Assembly (NCBI GenBank): GCA_009192285.1
Contig: CM018608.1
Span: forward strand, 1,444,201-1,508,200
Reading direction: 5' to 3'
DNA length: 64,000 nucleotides
Source: Morchella semilibera
Taxonomy: Eukaryota > Ascomycota > Pezizomycetes > Pezizales > Morchellaceae
Made by a program: the position numbers and the translations under genes. Below the pieces are notes generated by a model, which made no database searches, was not told the origin of the DNA, and saw only the letters and a program-made list of their open reading frames with translations. Below are positions 11,974 to 23,105 of this stretch, one piece after another; the stretch's first letter is position 1, and each line of letters begins with the position of its first letter.

Positions 11974-14041
11974 CTCTGGGAAGAGCAATTGGGAACCTAT
12001 TCTGAGCTAATTGTTGTTGCTGCTCTCTAGACATCACTGCAATTGGGAACCTCCCTTGTCCTGGCGTATAGCCTGACCTCCCTGAACCCGATCTACTTGG
12101 CGGTGATCTTTGGGGATATTGCCCACCCTGTCCCTTGTAACGGCCTTGTCCAGACATGGATGATCCATCAGCATATCCATCCTGCGTTTGTTGCCTGTTC
12201 GGTCTATCCGAAACGAATGGACCTCTCGCACTCTGCGATGACGGCGAGTTATAGTCCTGGGTTTGGTAGCCTGGCCTATCTCGCTGAATTGGAGTTCTCC
12301 CCCCCTCACTTCTACCGCTGCTGCTTCCAGCGTATGGTGGCGCAGGAGTTCTGCTGCTAGTTACGCTTCCTGGGTATGTCGGTGCAGGAGTTCTACCGCC
12401 ACTGTTGCTTCCAGGGTATGTCGGTGCAGGAGTTCTACTGCCACTGTTGCTTCCAGGGTATGTCGGTGCTGGAGTCCTGCTACCTTCACTTCTTCTTCCC
12501 CCATCATTGCCCGCATACCCATATGTGGAAGGAGCGGGCATAGGCGGCGGAGCACCCCATTGACGTTGAGCCTGCTGTCTCCTTTCCGCATACTCCATAC
12601 TCTCGTTACTTTCTCTTCGAAATCCCTGTCCCCCGTATCCCATACCTGCTTGTGACGAAATTAGTGGCGCAGATGCTTCGTAGGATGAACCAGACATCAT
12701 CGTCTGACTTCTGCCCATAGGGCGGCCAGAGCTAGCAACGGAACCTGAAGTGTACACACGCTGAGGCGGCTGAGGCGTCCCTCCCCTACTCCCGGGGATA
12801 GTAGGCAGTGTTGGTTGTCGAGATGGCTGCTGCATCCTAGTACCTGCTGAGCTACCTGAACTAATGATTGACGATGGATATGATGGCTTTTCCATCAATA
12901 CTGCAGCAGGAATCGTGGGTGCACGTAACATTCCAGCCTGTGATTTCTCCTTATTTTCCTTCTGGATACCTTTCTTGTGGTTTGCAAGTACAATCTCGCC
13001 CATCCGCTTGTCAATACGCTCTTTGCAGTACTTTCGAAGTGAATCGCCATTCATAACGTGCCAAAGAAACGTGATGAACAGGATGCACGCAATGAGAAGT
13101 TGTAGAATTGAAAGGATCCAGAGAATTGTGGTGAAGGTCATCGAACATAGGACTACGACTTGAATTTTGTTTTCACTCCAGAGGTGATCGATATTCTCGA
13201 AAAACTTAGAAATTGCTGAGAGAGCCTCAGTCTCTTTCTCTGGTAGAAGATCTGCAGAGACCACGGATACAAGAGTAAATGTATTGATGACGACTCTAGG
13301 ACCCTCAGCAAAGACAACTCCCACCCAACCTGCGATATGGGGATTAGCATAATGAATTGCGCTTTGAATAAACCCCACAAACCTTTGAAGGAGAAGTAGG
13401 TGAACAAAGCAACATAGTCTGCCTTTCCTCTTTGCTCTGTCAACCGAGCAAATACCAAGAATCTCTTCCAGCCAGTATCGTCACTTCCGCTTCCGCCCCA
13501 GACGCTATTCCAACGAAGCGCAATAACATTCATATACGCATCAGCCACACCGCCTCTTTTGATAACCCTAATCGCAAAAAACCAATCGTAAATGATCAAA
13601 AGGTATGAAATAAGAATACAAATGGCGAAGACGATTTTTGCGGTCTCAAAAGGAATAACCGGTTGGATTTGGCTAGACCACCTGTTGTACACGAGGAGGG
13701 TAATGGCCGTATAGCTATTATTTATCAGAAAGGAAAAGTCATGGAAATTTAAACACATGCACTCACGTATCAGCGGCCACACATGCGAGCGAAATCAAGA
13801 TACTCAAATAAATCCAGATGTAAGCTGTGACGTTGACAAACGACTTATCCTGGAAGTCTTTAAGGTTCTTGGTAGTTGAGATATTTGTTAGCCCCCGATG
13901 CGGCGCAAGTGAAACATTGACTTAAGAGAAGTACGCAATACGTTGCGAAAGTAATCAAAGCGGAAAACCCACGATGTATTCAAACTTGTGCTCTGGTGCC
14001 AATTCGGACCTCCTCTTCCTATACCCAGAAAGTAACCCCAT
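11366..14041 (-). CDS. KCH-family potassium channel (Kch1/Prm6-like)
   Basis: Exons 14041-13973, 13867-13767, 13714-13383 and 13329-11366 give 821 residues in phase. The start ATG opens MGLLSGYRKRRSELAPEHKFEYI, which joins to NLKDFQDKSF, matching the family's DHKFEFI...KDF signature. Further family landmarks are CVAADTYTAITLLVYNRWSS, IYDWFFAIRVIKRG, TYFSFKGWVGVVFAEGPR and a C-terminal membrane segment before LRKYCKERIDKRMGEIV. Yeast Kch1 and Prm6 mediate low-affinity K+ influx at the plasma membrane linked to Ca2+ signalling. From about residue 330 onward the protein is a disordered Ser/Pro/Gln tail. It holds four 14-residue repeats around TPAPTYPGS (coded at roughly 12330-12500), duplicated RFPIA...REQQQQ blocks and a polyglutamine run (11940-11975). 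The tail is longer than in yeast. Confidence 0.92.
12330..12500 (-). repeat. Coding minisatellite, about 42-bp unit, four copies
   Basis: Inside the last exon of the KCH gene. Each unit encodes about 14 residues of the form (S/G)RTPAPTYPGSNSG. The first units are nearly identical at DNA level and the last is diverged (PPYAGSSSG). Units keep the reading frame, so copy-number change would alter tail length only. Confidence 0.8.
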
Positions 14042-15223
14042 CGCTCAACAAAGAAAAGAAACGCTTAGTCAAAAGTTTGAAGATATCGAAATTCCCCAGC
14101 AGGCCTCCTGTGCCCGTGTTGCTTTCGAGGTTGCCAGATCCAGCCGGCTTGGTTCTATGGGAAGTCGTGCTGCACCCGGCAGGAATCGTGGCGGCGAACT
14201 ATCAAGGAAGGATGAGGGAAAGAAATGGGAAAAGGAGTGCTTTTTGCAGGAAACCGCTAGTGTGTATTTTTGGGATACACATACGGTTTCGCGCTCATCT
14301 GGATAACTTGCGGTTTCAAGACCCGCTGAGGAGTAGACGAGAGGATGACGACTCTTTGAGGAAATATGCAGTTACAAGGTTGATAGCATGGGCGACAGGA
14401 GCCAAGTAAAAGGGTAGGGAGATGACAGCAAATCGAATAAGATGTTTAGGGTGCAGGCTGAAGGGCCGTAAGGGCTGTAAGGGTTGCTGGGGGGTAGACA
14501 TCTGTTGATCAAACAGCAGTGTGCTTCACCTTCCAAGCACGATATTAGTGGGTCACTCTAATTGAGTGTAATTTACAGAAGATGGAGGGAGCGATGCCTC
14601 TCTGTTCATATTGGTTACCAGTTTGATTGGTCTACAGATAATCCCTACGGAGGGCGAGTCCCCACAGAGAATGGTAAACTTGAAGTGAAGAATCACCTGA
14701 AAAAGTGCATTGAATTATTGAAAAAGCAAACATTGTATGTGGTATCATACACGAGGGAGGAGACAACTTGAAGCAAAGCAGAGGCCCTCCTCGTTGCACG
14801 TTGCACGTCGCACGGCTTATCGCGAATGCGAATGCTCGGTACCTTGCAGCCGGTTGATTCAGATTGATTGGGACCAATCTTGTTTGGGGGATGGTTTCTA
14901 CAGGGAGGCGCTGACCAGGGCGGTTATTGGGGACCCCTGAACTGCTATTGCCCTTAAGCTTGTGGCGGTTAACCTCACTCCCCCATAACTTGTGGCAGGG
15001 ATGATGGAGTGGCTCTCCCACTCCAAGATGTGGCTGTCTAAAAGGTTACTTGTGTAGATCATGCCAAGCATCTGGCCGTTGTCAGCCGACGATAGGCGAG
15101 CTGAAATCCGGGGAAAGGTCACGAACTCGATCCAAGTACAGGAGCCATAAACATTCAACTCTTAACATCCCCTGGATTCTAGAATTATACCCCTCAAAAT
15201 TCCAGTATCTCCTTTAATTCATC
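14042..15223. promoter_or_regulatory. Divergent intergenic region, KCH and E1-beta
   Basis: This 1.2-kb interval holds the upstream regions of the minus-strand KCH gene and the plus-strand dehydrogenase gene. A minus-strand 61-codon frame at 14316-14501 has a hydrophobic stretch but does not join the KCH reading frame, so I do not call it. Tandem GTTGCAC words occur near 14795-14810. Nothing else is recognisable. Confidence 0.4.
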
Positions 15224-16535
15224 ATGATGAGATCAGTGGTTCCTTTAAAATTTCTGCGTCCTGCATTTAGAGCTACACTTCCCTTTTCTACCTCCTCTAG
15301 ACGCAACCATGCTCAGGGCAATCTCGAGAAACGGAAGCTGAATATTCCAATTGATTTTGCAGCGTCCTCTTAGTATGAGCTTAAGCTTCTCTCTATCTTG
15401 GTCAGTATTTAACATATCATCTGCAGTCTTGCACTCAATCCGAAAGCTGCTTTCTCCAATCCCGAGCTTCCACCCACCCTAAGCGCAAATTCGAAAACGA
15501 AGCGGATGAACCTATTTCAAGCAATAAATAATGCCCTTGCGATCATCTTAGAAACCGATGAGAAGGCTTGTATATTTGGTGAAGACGTAGCGTTCGGTGG
15601 TGTCTTCAGATGCACAATGGGCCTCTCTGAGCGTTTTGGCAGTGAGAGAGTCTTCAATACACCTCTGACCGAGCAAGGAATTATTGGATTTGCTGTTGGC
15701 CTGGCCACACAAGGTCATACCGCTCTCCCAGAAATCCAATTTGCCGACTACCTATTCCCCAGTTTCGACCAGCTACACAACGAAGCTTCTAAGCTTCGAT
15801 ACCGCAGCGGTGGAGCAGAATCTTACAATAGCGGCCATTTTGTCGTCCGTATGCCCACGGGCGCAGTTGGACATGGTGCACTCTATCACTCTCAGTCCCC
15901 AGAGGGATTTTTTATGGGCACGCAGGGTCTCAAAGTAGTCATTCCACGTGGCCCGATACAAGCCAAGGGGCTCCTGATTGCAGCTGCTCGGGGCCCCGAT
16001 CCAGTTATTTTTATGGAACCAAAAATTCTCTACCGTGCTGCAGTCGAGGAGGTGCCACTCGGTGAATACGAGCTCCCAATCGGCAAGGCTGAGATTGTCC
16101 AGAAGGGCGATCATATTACACTGATTTCATGGGGAACCATGATGTATGTGTGCGAGCTTGCCGCAAAAGCGGCGAAGGAGAGGTTGGGAGTTAGCGTGGA
16201 GGTCATTGATCTAAGAACAATCAGGCCTTGGGACAAGCAAACTATCAAAGAGAGTGTTAACAAGACGGGTAGGTGCATTGTTGTTCACGAGGCGAGTAGG
16301 ACCGGGGGTGTAGGGGAGAGTATAGCTGCAGAGGTACAGGAGAGAAGCTTTTTAAGGCTGGAGGCCCCAGTCCAAAGAGTTACCGGGTGGGATGTGCATA
16401 TGCCATTGGCTTTTGAGGACTTCATGGTTCCTGACGTAGCAAGTGAGTGTCTCCTTTCGAACCCTCTACAACATAGTTTACTAATATGGTGCTTCAGGGG
16501 TTTTTGACAGCATCAAGAAGACCATGGAATATTAG
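15224..16535 (+). CDS. BCKDHB: Branched-chain 2-oxoacid dehydrogenase E1-beta subunit
   Basis: Exons 15224-15372, 15427-16442 and 16498-16535 give 400 residues. With E1-alpha it forms the thiamine-diphosphate decarboxylase of the mitochondrial branched-chain keto-acid dehydrogenase complex (Val, Leu, Ile breakdown). The start MMRSVVPLKFLRPAFRATLPFSTSSRR is Arg/Ser-rich without acidic residues, a mitochondrial presequence. The core reads MNLFQAINNAL, GEDVAFGGVFRCTMGL, FNTPLTEQGI, QFADYLFPSFDQ and RSGGAESYNSGHFVVRMP. It ends in RVFDSIKKTMEY after the last intron. The VFRCT residues and overall motifs favour branched-chain E1-beta over pyruvate dehydrogenase E1-beta. ATG ATG gives two possible starts one codon apart. 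Confidence 0.95.
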
Positions 16536-16851
16536 CTACATGTATGAAACATGTACGGTATATTTATGAGTAAACGAGTTACATTGGCATATACGAACGA
16601 TACCATCTTCTTAAATCATGCTTTCCTTTACTTTGACCGGTTCACGAGCAAGCGTTGGAGTTCTTTTTTTTCTCTCTCTTTCTACTTTGACAATAAATGC
16701 CAACACCTCCATGGATTTTGATGTATGCCTGGTATTTGCGTTTTTATCTAGATACCTTAGCTTTCTTATAGTTATTCGTTCTAGACATAGGAGTGCTTGG
16801 TTATAGGAATCATTCAATCTACTTTTTGGTACATACACGAAGCGCAACCAA

Positions 16852-16868
16852 CGAGTGACAATGTATGA
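16852..16868 (+). other. Dispersed 17-bp motif, copy 5
   Basis: CGAGTGA, spacer CAATGT, then ATGA. About 317 bp beyond the E1-beta stop codon. A further GTGACGG follows at once. Confidence 0.65.
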
Positions 16869-17271
16869 TTGTGACGGTCAGGATAATGTTATATTGCAGC
16901 CGGCTCACGGATACTACCGCCAAAATAATATGGGGCCAAAACCCAGGACAATGATGTATGTGCGTGTATAAAGTGCGGCCCCAAACCCTGTCAGTGGGCC
17001 GATATAATAAATATTAATTAACCTCCATGACTGGGATCCGTAAGAACCAAGAACTAGCGTCCCTGAATAGAAATGGGCCACAGTATAATTTCGTCCAGGA
17101 ATCCGTGCACCCCCCCCTCCCTGGGGTCAAGTAGATCTGATGCCCCCGCTCGAGATGCTTATGGACCTTCTTGATGGTTGCCGGCCATTTTAAAAAAGAC
17201 ATTCAGAATGTGAATAAAAAAACCAGCCTCACGCCGTCGTGAAATTTAGACGCGGTTAGGAGGGGGAAAGG

Positions 17272-17282
17272 AAAAAAAAAAA
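17272..17282 (-). terminator. RNA polymerase III T-run terminator
   Basis: Eleven consecutive T on the minus strand, starting about 16 nt after the tRNA-Ser 3' end. This is the usual Pol III stop signal. Confidence 0.8.
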
Positions 17283-17297
17283 TACTGGGATTTGTTT

Positions 17298-17378
17298 CGA
17301 CATCGGCAGGATTTGAACCTACGCTCGCGAACGAAACAGATTTCTAATCTGTCGCCTTAACCACTCGGCCACGATGTC
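17298..17378 (-). tRNA. tRNA-Ser (anticodon AGA)
   Basis: The cloverleaf is complete on the minus strand. Acceptor GACATCG pairs with CGATGTC, with discriminator G. The D-arm is GCCGAGTGGTTAAGGC. The anticodon stem ACAGA/TCTGT encloses loop TTAGAAA, giving anticodon AGA. A long variable arm (around CGTTCGCGAGCG) marks a class II serine tRNA. The T-arm GTAGG-TTCAAAT-CCTGC holds the B box. There is no intron. The body closely resembles tRNA-Ser(AGA) of yeast. Confidence 0.96.
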
Positions 17379-18412
17379 ATGTGGGCGGTTTTTCCCTGGC
17401 CATATATGAAAACCCCCGTCACACAAAATCACTCACACAAAAGCAAAGCAGGCCGTACCTAGCAGCCGAGGTTTAATGAAGCCGGGCACTGTGGTTCATA
17501 TAAAAACCCTTCCAAGGATCTGCACAAATTACCCTGGCTTCATTACTTTACTACGACCAGGTCAGCGTCGAGCGAACCCGGGAGCCAAGGAAGAAGGAAC
17601 ATTTTCCCCGCTCTGGACTTACCTGGGCATACGCTATATTGAAGTCTTTTATCCAAACCAAACCCAAACCCACAGCCTGGGCACATACACATGCGCGCCA
17701 ATCTATCTGTTTCCCGGGAAAAACAGTTACGTATCCCCCAATATATGCATCGGCGGAAGAATCTTTGGGACTGGGATTTATATGCCGTCCTGATGTGCCG
17801 GGTGGGTGGGGTGGGGGGTTGGTGGTTACCCGGCTATTTAACGTGATGGCGAGTGATATTTTGTGATTTGGTCTGAGCGATACGTGTAGTGCTCGCAGGC
17901 AGGCAGGTAGGCCCGAATAGATCGCGCCCCGCTTAAACTGGGTGAGTGGGTAATGCAGCATATGTTGTGGTTCCTGTACTACAATGGTTCATTACCGAGT
18001 GACGATCGGTGATTTGTAAATGCTGGGGGCTCATTTTTCTTGAGGACAGTACTCTTTCTGACATCCTCAGGCGCTGGCTGGTCGAGACTCCAAATAACTA
18101 GACATCATTCCCCTGAATATGCAAGAGGACTGTACCATACGAAGTCGTCCAAGAAATGCAACGTGGGGATTCTTCTTTTCACAGCGCACAGTTTCCCGAG
18201 TTTCTTTGAACCTAGGGGATATAATCACGAAATACAAGCACAAACGAAAACTTCCAGTTAAAACCCGATACTCTTCTAGCAATTACTTTTGGCTAAGCAC
18301 GCATCTACGAAAACCTAAAACAAAGCAAGTCGCGTGAAATGCACGCTACAAAAACATTCAGAAGAAAATAGAAAAAAGAATTAAGTTTAGCTTCCCCCAC
18401 CTACTGACCATT
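17379..18412. other. Intergenic spacer
   Basis: Between the tRNA and the CDK11 3' end. A variant of the 17-bp motif (TGAGTGA, TTTTGT, GTGA on the minus strand) lies at 17419-17435, close to the tRNA 5' end, and a full copy lies at 17996. A GGGTGGGGTGGGG run occurs near 17800-17818. No supported gene. Confidence 0.5.
17996..18012 (+). other. Dispersed 17-bp motif, copy 6
   Basis: CGAGTGA, spacer CGATCG, then GTGA. The spacer is itself a perfect palindrome. It lies about 400 bp from the CDK11 3' end. Confidence 0.75.
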
Positions 18413-19919
18413 CTACCTCCCCATTCTCAACACAAACCCTGCGCCCACCTCCTCCTCATCCCTTCCGCCAAACAAGCCTCCCAAATCACCCATCAAGACC
18501 GGCGCATCCCCCCTCACTGGCGCACTGGGGCTCAAATGCCTCCTCCTCTTCTCCTGCCCGGCCTTGCTCGGGAACGTCGGGAACATTTCTGCGCTCTTTG
18601 GCTTCGGGTCTTCCTTGAAGTAGGGGTGTTTGAGCGTATCCTCTGCATTAATTCGCTGAGCGGGGTCTAGCGTTAGTAGTCGTTGTAGGAGATCAACGCC
18701 CGCCGCGGTCAGCAGGGGGAATTTTGTGCGCAGGCGGGGACCAGGGGCGTGTTTGCCTTTTGGCAGATTGAGGGCCTTTGCGTTTGGGAGCTTCCGGAAA
18801 GCGGGCCAGATTTCTTCAGTTGGGACGCCGCAGAGGTCGAATATCTACTCCACCGTTAGTTTCACTTCCCGACCCAAGGCACAGAACCACATACTTTCGC
18901 CAACTGATCAACTTCGTTCTTCCCCTGGAGTAATGGCTCCTTCAGCAGGAGCTCTCCAAAGATACACCCAATACTCCACATATCGACCTCCGTCCCATAG
19001 CTCGTCGCTCCCAAAAGGAGCTCCGGCGCACGGTACCACAGAGTGACCACCAGCTGCGTCAGAGGCTCGCCGAGATAACGAGCAAGCCCAAAGTCGGCGA
19101 TCTTGAGCTGACCACGGTTATTCATGAGCAGGTTGGAAGTTTTGAGGTCGCGGTGCACGATCCACTGAGAGTGCATGTGCGCGGTGGCAGAAACGAGTTG
19201 CTGAAGGAGCGTTTTGACTTCAGATTGCAGGAAGGGCTCCTGCATGTCTTCGCTAAGGATCTTGAGGTCGTGCTCAATGAAATCCATGACTATGAAGACG
19301 CTGCGTAGGGGGCTCGTTAGATACTGTTCCCAGTGCACCACCACCATATCTGGGAGTGGTTCAAGGTATAGAGCACGGAGTGGGGGGGGGGGGTGACATA
19401 CTCCTTCAACGTATCCCCCATCACAACCTCTCTAATATTCACGACATTCGGATGCTTGCTCGCTAGCAACGTCGTGATCTCCCTCAGACTCGTAATCGGA
19501 AACCCGTCCGTCTCCCTCTCGAGCTTCAACTTCTTCAGCGCCACAACCTCACCCGTCGCGCGGTCCCGTGCCCGCGTCACAACTCCGTAGCTTCCCTCTT
19601 CGATCCGGTTTAGCGGCTCATACTTGTCGACGTGCGCGCACGGCGCTAGCTCGGGCGCCTCAAAGCGTAACAGTTTTAGCGGCGCGTCAGAATCCACCTC
19701 GTCGATTCGCCGGCGCTTCGTTGGTGGAGATGTACAGGCGGCGGCTGTGTTGGAGGGGGAGGAGGTATTTGTGGATGGGACAGAAGCAGCGACTTTGGCA
19801 GCAGCAGCAACTTTGGCGGCTTTGGCAGCGCGACGGGCTTCTTTTTCGGCACGACGGGAGGCCTCAGCAGCAGCGTCGGTCGCATCGTCTTCCCATCTGG
19901 ATTTGGGCTTGGTGGACAT
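18413..19919 (-). CDS. Cyclin-dependent kinase CDK11 (PITSLRE; Ppk23-like)
   Basis: Exons 19919-19402, 19300-18895 and 18844-18413 encode 451 residues. An Ala/Lys-rich, coiled N-terminus with KRRR leads into the kinase fold at [15 protein letters not shown] near residue 98. The cyclin-contact helix reads exactly PITSLRE near 140, the name-giving CDK11 signature. [10 protein letters not shown] near 219, [11 protein letters not shown] and [10 protein letters not shown] follow, then [13 protein letters not shown] after the second intron. All catalytic residues (Lys, Asp, DFG) are present. In S. pombe the orthologue Ppk23 acts with cyclin and Mediator or splicing partners, so a nuclear role in transcription or RNA processing is likely. 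The first intron (101 nt) contains a 12-G run on the plus strand at 19382-19393. Confidence 0.95.
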
Positions 19920-21329
19920 CGGAATTGGGGGGCGGGAGAGGTTAAAGTATTTGGCGGACTTGAGGTGCTGGAGGTGAGTTACGTTGAACTGTTGCTGTGG
20001 CGTGAAGTAGAGTTGCAGTGGGCCCCTGTGTGTGTAACGTTCATGCGGGAGTTTGACATTTGCTTTGGATCCTGGTTGGCTTGGCTGAGTGACGGATTGT
20101 GAAGAGAGGAATTACCTGTAGTTTGTAGGTCATAGATCTAGAGAAACCACTCGACTATCACCAGACCAATAAGACTAAGAACCGAAAACATTAGCGAAAA
20201 GATCAAGACAGTGGAAACATAGCCCTAGCTTCACTCTAAGACGAGAGCAGTGATAAATGGAAGGGATTCCTTAAGCTATTGTTAGGCTATATACTTACTC
20301 CTTATGAAGAAGCTGCTAATTCTGGGCCCTGAATATAGAGGAATATGACAACCGGATTGATGAGATGACCAAGGAGCCAAACGTGAAACCAAACACTGAG
20401 TTATTCGAAGGTTTATTGATGAAAGACAGAGGGGTTACATGTATTCACGGGCTACATGCGTTGACCAAGGTGTCCTCTAGCGACTGCACCCCGCGTGCCC
20501 TCTCTGCTACATTTATTTTATGATCTAAAGTTCTCATAGTAAGTTTAGCCGCAGTACCCCCCAAGAGCCTTGGCACACCTTCACCATATATTTTTTAGCT
20601 GCAAGTCCGCACTGTAATATGGGAATTAAGGGATCTCCCCCCCCCCCACCCCATAATTAGCTCGCTCCACATATCGCACCGTAGCACATCTACTTATGCC
20701 TTCACTTTAATAATCCACCCCCCCCCCCCCTCTCCTCCACAGGTTGGTATCGATATCAACTACGCCCTACCAAATTAACAAAGTTCGCCCACTATCACTC
20801 GGCCCTAAGCCATCACTAGCCATCAGGGCTACTATAGAGCGCTCAGAGCGGTCCAATACATGTAGTTACATACCAACCCGCCTGACAGACTATGAAACTA
20901 GATCACGAGTAGGGATACTCCTACACCCTAAAACGGCCATTTCCCAGATCTACTACATTACCATCTAGTAGTAGACTACACCTGGGAGGATAAAGTAGAG
21001 TCACATCTGGGACAGAGAATCCGTGCGTTGCATACGGCGCTCATAGCCTCTATCTTGTCATCCACCATCCCGGATTTATGCTTCTGCGAAAGTTAAATAA
21101 AAGATGGGGGATATCGAGCAAATCTCATCTATTATCACTCGATGGGTATAGTCCCACTGAGGCCTTTGCATACAAGTTAGCCCACCAATCACTGCTATAA
21201 GGTATAAAAAGCCTTAAAAACGGTCCAAGCCCACCAATCACAGGTATACAGAAATCATGGGAAGCAATCACGACTATAAAAAACAAAACGAAAAAGGTTC
21301 AAATCCACCAGCCACGAATCCAAGTACCA
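19920..21329. other. Gene-poor intergenic region, 1.4 kb
   Basis: It begins with the CDK11 upstream region. It holds a motif variant (TGAGTGA, CGGATT, GTGA at 20086-20102), two C-runs (20637-20647 and 20718-20730), a full 17-bp motif at 21125 on the minus strand, and two related direct repeats containing CCCACCAATCAC followed by TATAA (21180-21285). No gene is supported. Confidence 0.5.
21125..21141 (-). other. Dispersed 17-bp motif, copy 7
   Basis: CGAGTGA, spacer TAATAG, then ATGA on the minus strand. About 190 bp beyond the stop of the HRI1-like gene. Confidence 0.65.
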
Positions 21330-22124
21330 TTACCAAGTCACGCTCTCCACAACCCTCCACTTAAAATCCGCCACCTCTATCTCATCTCCCTCATTAATCC
21401 TCGTCCTCACCTCCACAGGCACCCCCCGCCTCCCGTCTCTACCACTTTCTTCCCCACCACTTCCTCCCCATTGGGAACCTGCTCCACACACGCCACCATA
21501 CACGGCATCACCCCATCTCCACACCTCCACACCCTCCTCCACTCCTTCTCTCCAACACCCAATACCCACTTTTCCGCCGTAACCCTTCCATTAACCTTCA
21601 TCACACCCTGACACCACCTCCCCAACCTCACAACACACCCCCTCGCTGACGAGTCACTATCCGGCCCCACCTTCCTCTGTCCATGCTCACCGAGCACCAG
21701 CACCGCCGCTGCCCGCGGCTCTGGCTCGGTGTCGTGCCATATCTCCTCATAGTCGCCCACACGACCCGTGTCGAAGTCGAGCATTGTCCACGCTCCAGCC
21801 AATCACCGTTGGGAAGCTGAACAAAGGTTCCCGTGTCCTCAGTGTACTTGTCGGTGCGTGAGTCGACGGTGTGAACCCAGCGCCCGACGTCGCCGCTGGG
21901 GGATTTGTGCGAGATCCCAGCGAATCCCCAGTAGAGGTCGTAGGGGGGATTCCTCATGATGCGAATGTCAACGAAGAAGCGTTTGGGCGTCGTGAGAACA
22001 AGTGTATTGGTGGGTTCTTGGTGCTTGCCTGGGAGCTGGGGTAGTAGATATTAGCTTCTTATCGAGTGAGAAGGGGAGGGGTATATACCCAGCGGATGGA
22101 GACTCTCTCGGAGATTGAGGCCAT
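21330..22124 (-). pseudogene. HRI1-like gene with two apparent frameshifts
   Basis: Exon 1 (22124-22089, MASISERVSIRW) splices over a 53-nt intron to 22035, giving LPGKHQEPTNTLVLTTPKRFFVDIRI, then MRNPPYDLYWGFAGIS and WVHTVDSR. This is the N-terminal barrel of the fungal HRI1 family, whose yeast member is a non-essential protein of unclear role linked to Hrr25 and Sec72. The frame continues to LPNGDWLERG near 21800. The family-like continuation TMLDFDTGRVGDYEEIWHD lies one base out of frame. A second one-base slip near 21422-21440, at a run of six G on the coding strand, separates VPNGEEVVGKKVVETG from the C-terminal INEGDEIEVADFKWRVVES. Each slip would be explained by one missing base. The three segments are otherwise well preserved, so assembly errors are as likely as a recent pseudogene. 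Confidence 0.7.
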
Positions 22125-22585
22125 GATTATTGTTATGGTCTTGGTGGATGTAGTGGGCCTGGAGACTATTGAGTTTAATGCAGGCGAGTCTTCTATGCTA
22201 TCCTATGGGGTGAGATTAAGTTGCTGTAGCTATAATATTATCTACGTAGCTGATGTGGGGTAGTGACACGCTATCTTTATCGGGAAATAGTTATTCCGCC
22301 ATGTCACAATATTGTTCGGTAAGATCCGTGATAGGCCAAACTCTAATTGAACCACAGCAGCGACCTTTAAGAATGAACATTTTGTTATTCTCATGACTCC
22401 AAGTGGCTCTGTGATTGGAGATCTGGATGCCGGAATGTATGCCAAGGCCTAACCAATAACCGTGTTACCTGTTTCAAGGCACATGCAAGATGTGTCCATA
22501 GTAAACTGTAAATACTTAAGAATCGGGTTGGTTAAGCTTTTAGATCTAGAGGTGGAATCCTGTGACCACCCTATATGCTCCTAAA

Positions 22586-22612
22586 GTTTTTTTCTTTTTA
22601 AAAGAAAAAAAC
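22586..22612. repeat. Short near-perfect A/T palindrome
   Basis: GTTTTTTTC on the left is mirrored by GAAAAAAAC on the right around a TTTTTAAAA centre. It could extrude a short hairpin or act as a bidirectional T-run. It lies 33 bp outside the larger inverted repeat. Confidence 0.6.
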
Positions 22613-22644
22613 AGCGTGTACCTCCATACGTAGATCACGAGAGA

Positions 22645-23038
22645 TATCTACATGTATGGTGCGGCGCGTCTTAAAGGTGACATGTCTGTATTTCAGCTGG
22701 AACAATCTTGGCTGCTCCGAACCAATTAGAGCATGGTAATCCAGCCACCTTATGGCTGGAAATCACATCTTAGCCGCAATTCCGCAATGAAGAGGGTATA
22801 AATGGGTATAATACTGTTCCACTTCACCAAGTCTTGGCACTTTTTACATACAAAAATAGGTAAAAGGCATCGTGAATAGCTTTTCAACCAGGCAAGATAT
22901 CAAAAATCTATGAGATCAAAATCTTTATCATACCTATACCTACAATCTGATCTCATAGATTTTTGATATCTTGTCTGGTTGAAAAGTTATTCGCACTGCA
23001 ATTTCTGTCACCTTTAAGCTGCGCACCATATGTAGATA
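22645..23038. mobile_element. Inverted-repeat (MITE-like) element with a gap in one arm
   Basis: Inner arms 22872-22918 and 22948-22996 are inverted copies with about four differences (core CAAGATATCAAAAATCTATG) around a 29-bp loop. Outer arms 22645-22682 and 23006-23038 also match inversely (TATCTACAT...GGTGCG...CTTAAAGGTGACA). On the left, inner and outer arms are separated by about 190 bp; on the right by only about 9 bp. So the left arm gained roughly 180 bp, or the right arm lost it. The whole resembles a snap-back MITE without coding capacity. A clear target-site duplication is not visible. Confidence 0.6.
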
Positions 23039-23105
23039 GCCCGTATTCTCACTACGCGCTCTCGCAACCAAACCACATTGTCTTTTACAACACGCAGTAC
23101 TCGCC

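Larger units (their letters stand above)
16536..17297. other. Intergenic spacer before tRNA
   Basis: AT-rich sequence with the E1-beta 3' end, one dispersed 17-bp motif (16852), a C-run near 17109-17117 and an A-run (17272-17282) that serves the tRNA on the minus strand as a T-run terminator. No protein gene is seen. Confidence 0.5.
22125..23105. other. Intergenic region with nested inverted repeats
   Basis: Holds the HRI1-like upstream side and the permease upstream side. A 27-bp AT palindrome (22586-22612) and a large two-part inverted repeat (22645-23038) fill most of the second half. The permease start codon lies only about 70 bp after the right arm. Confidence 0.6.

Noticed and set aside
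14316-14501. Minus-strand 61-codon frame with a hydrophobic segment, upstream of the KCH gene
   Set aside because: The KCH reading frame has its own good start at 14041 with the family N-terminal motif, and this frame cannot be spliced to it in phase with any benefit.
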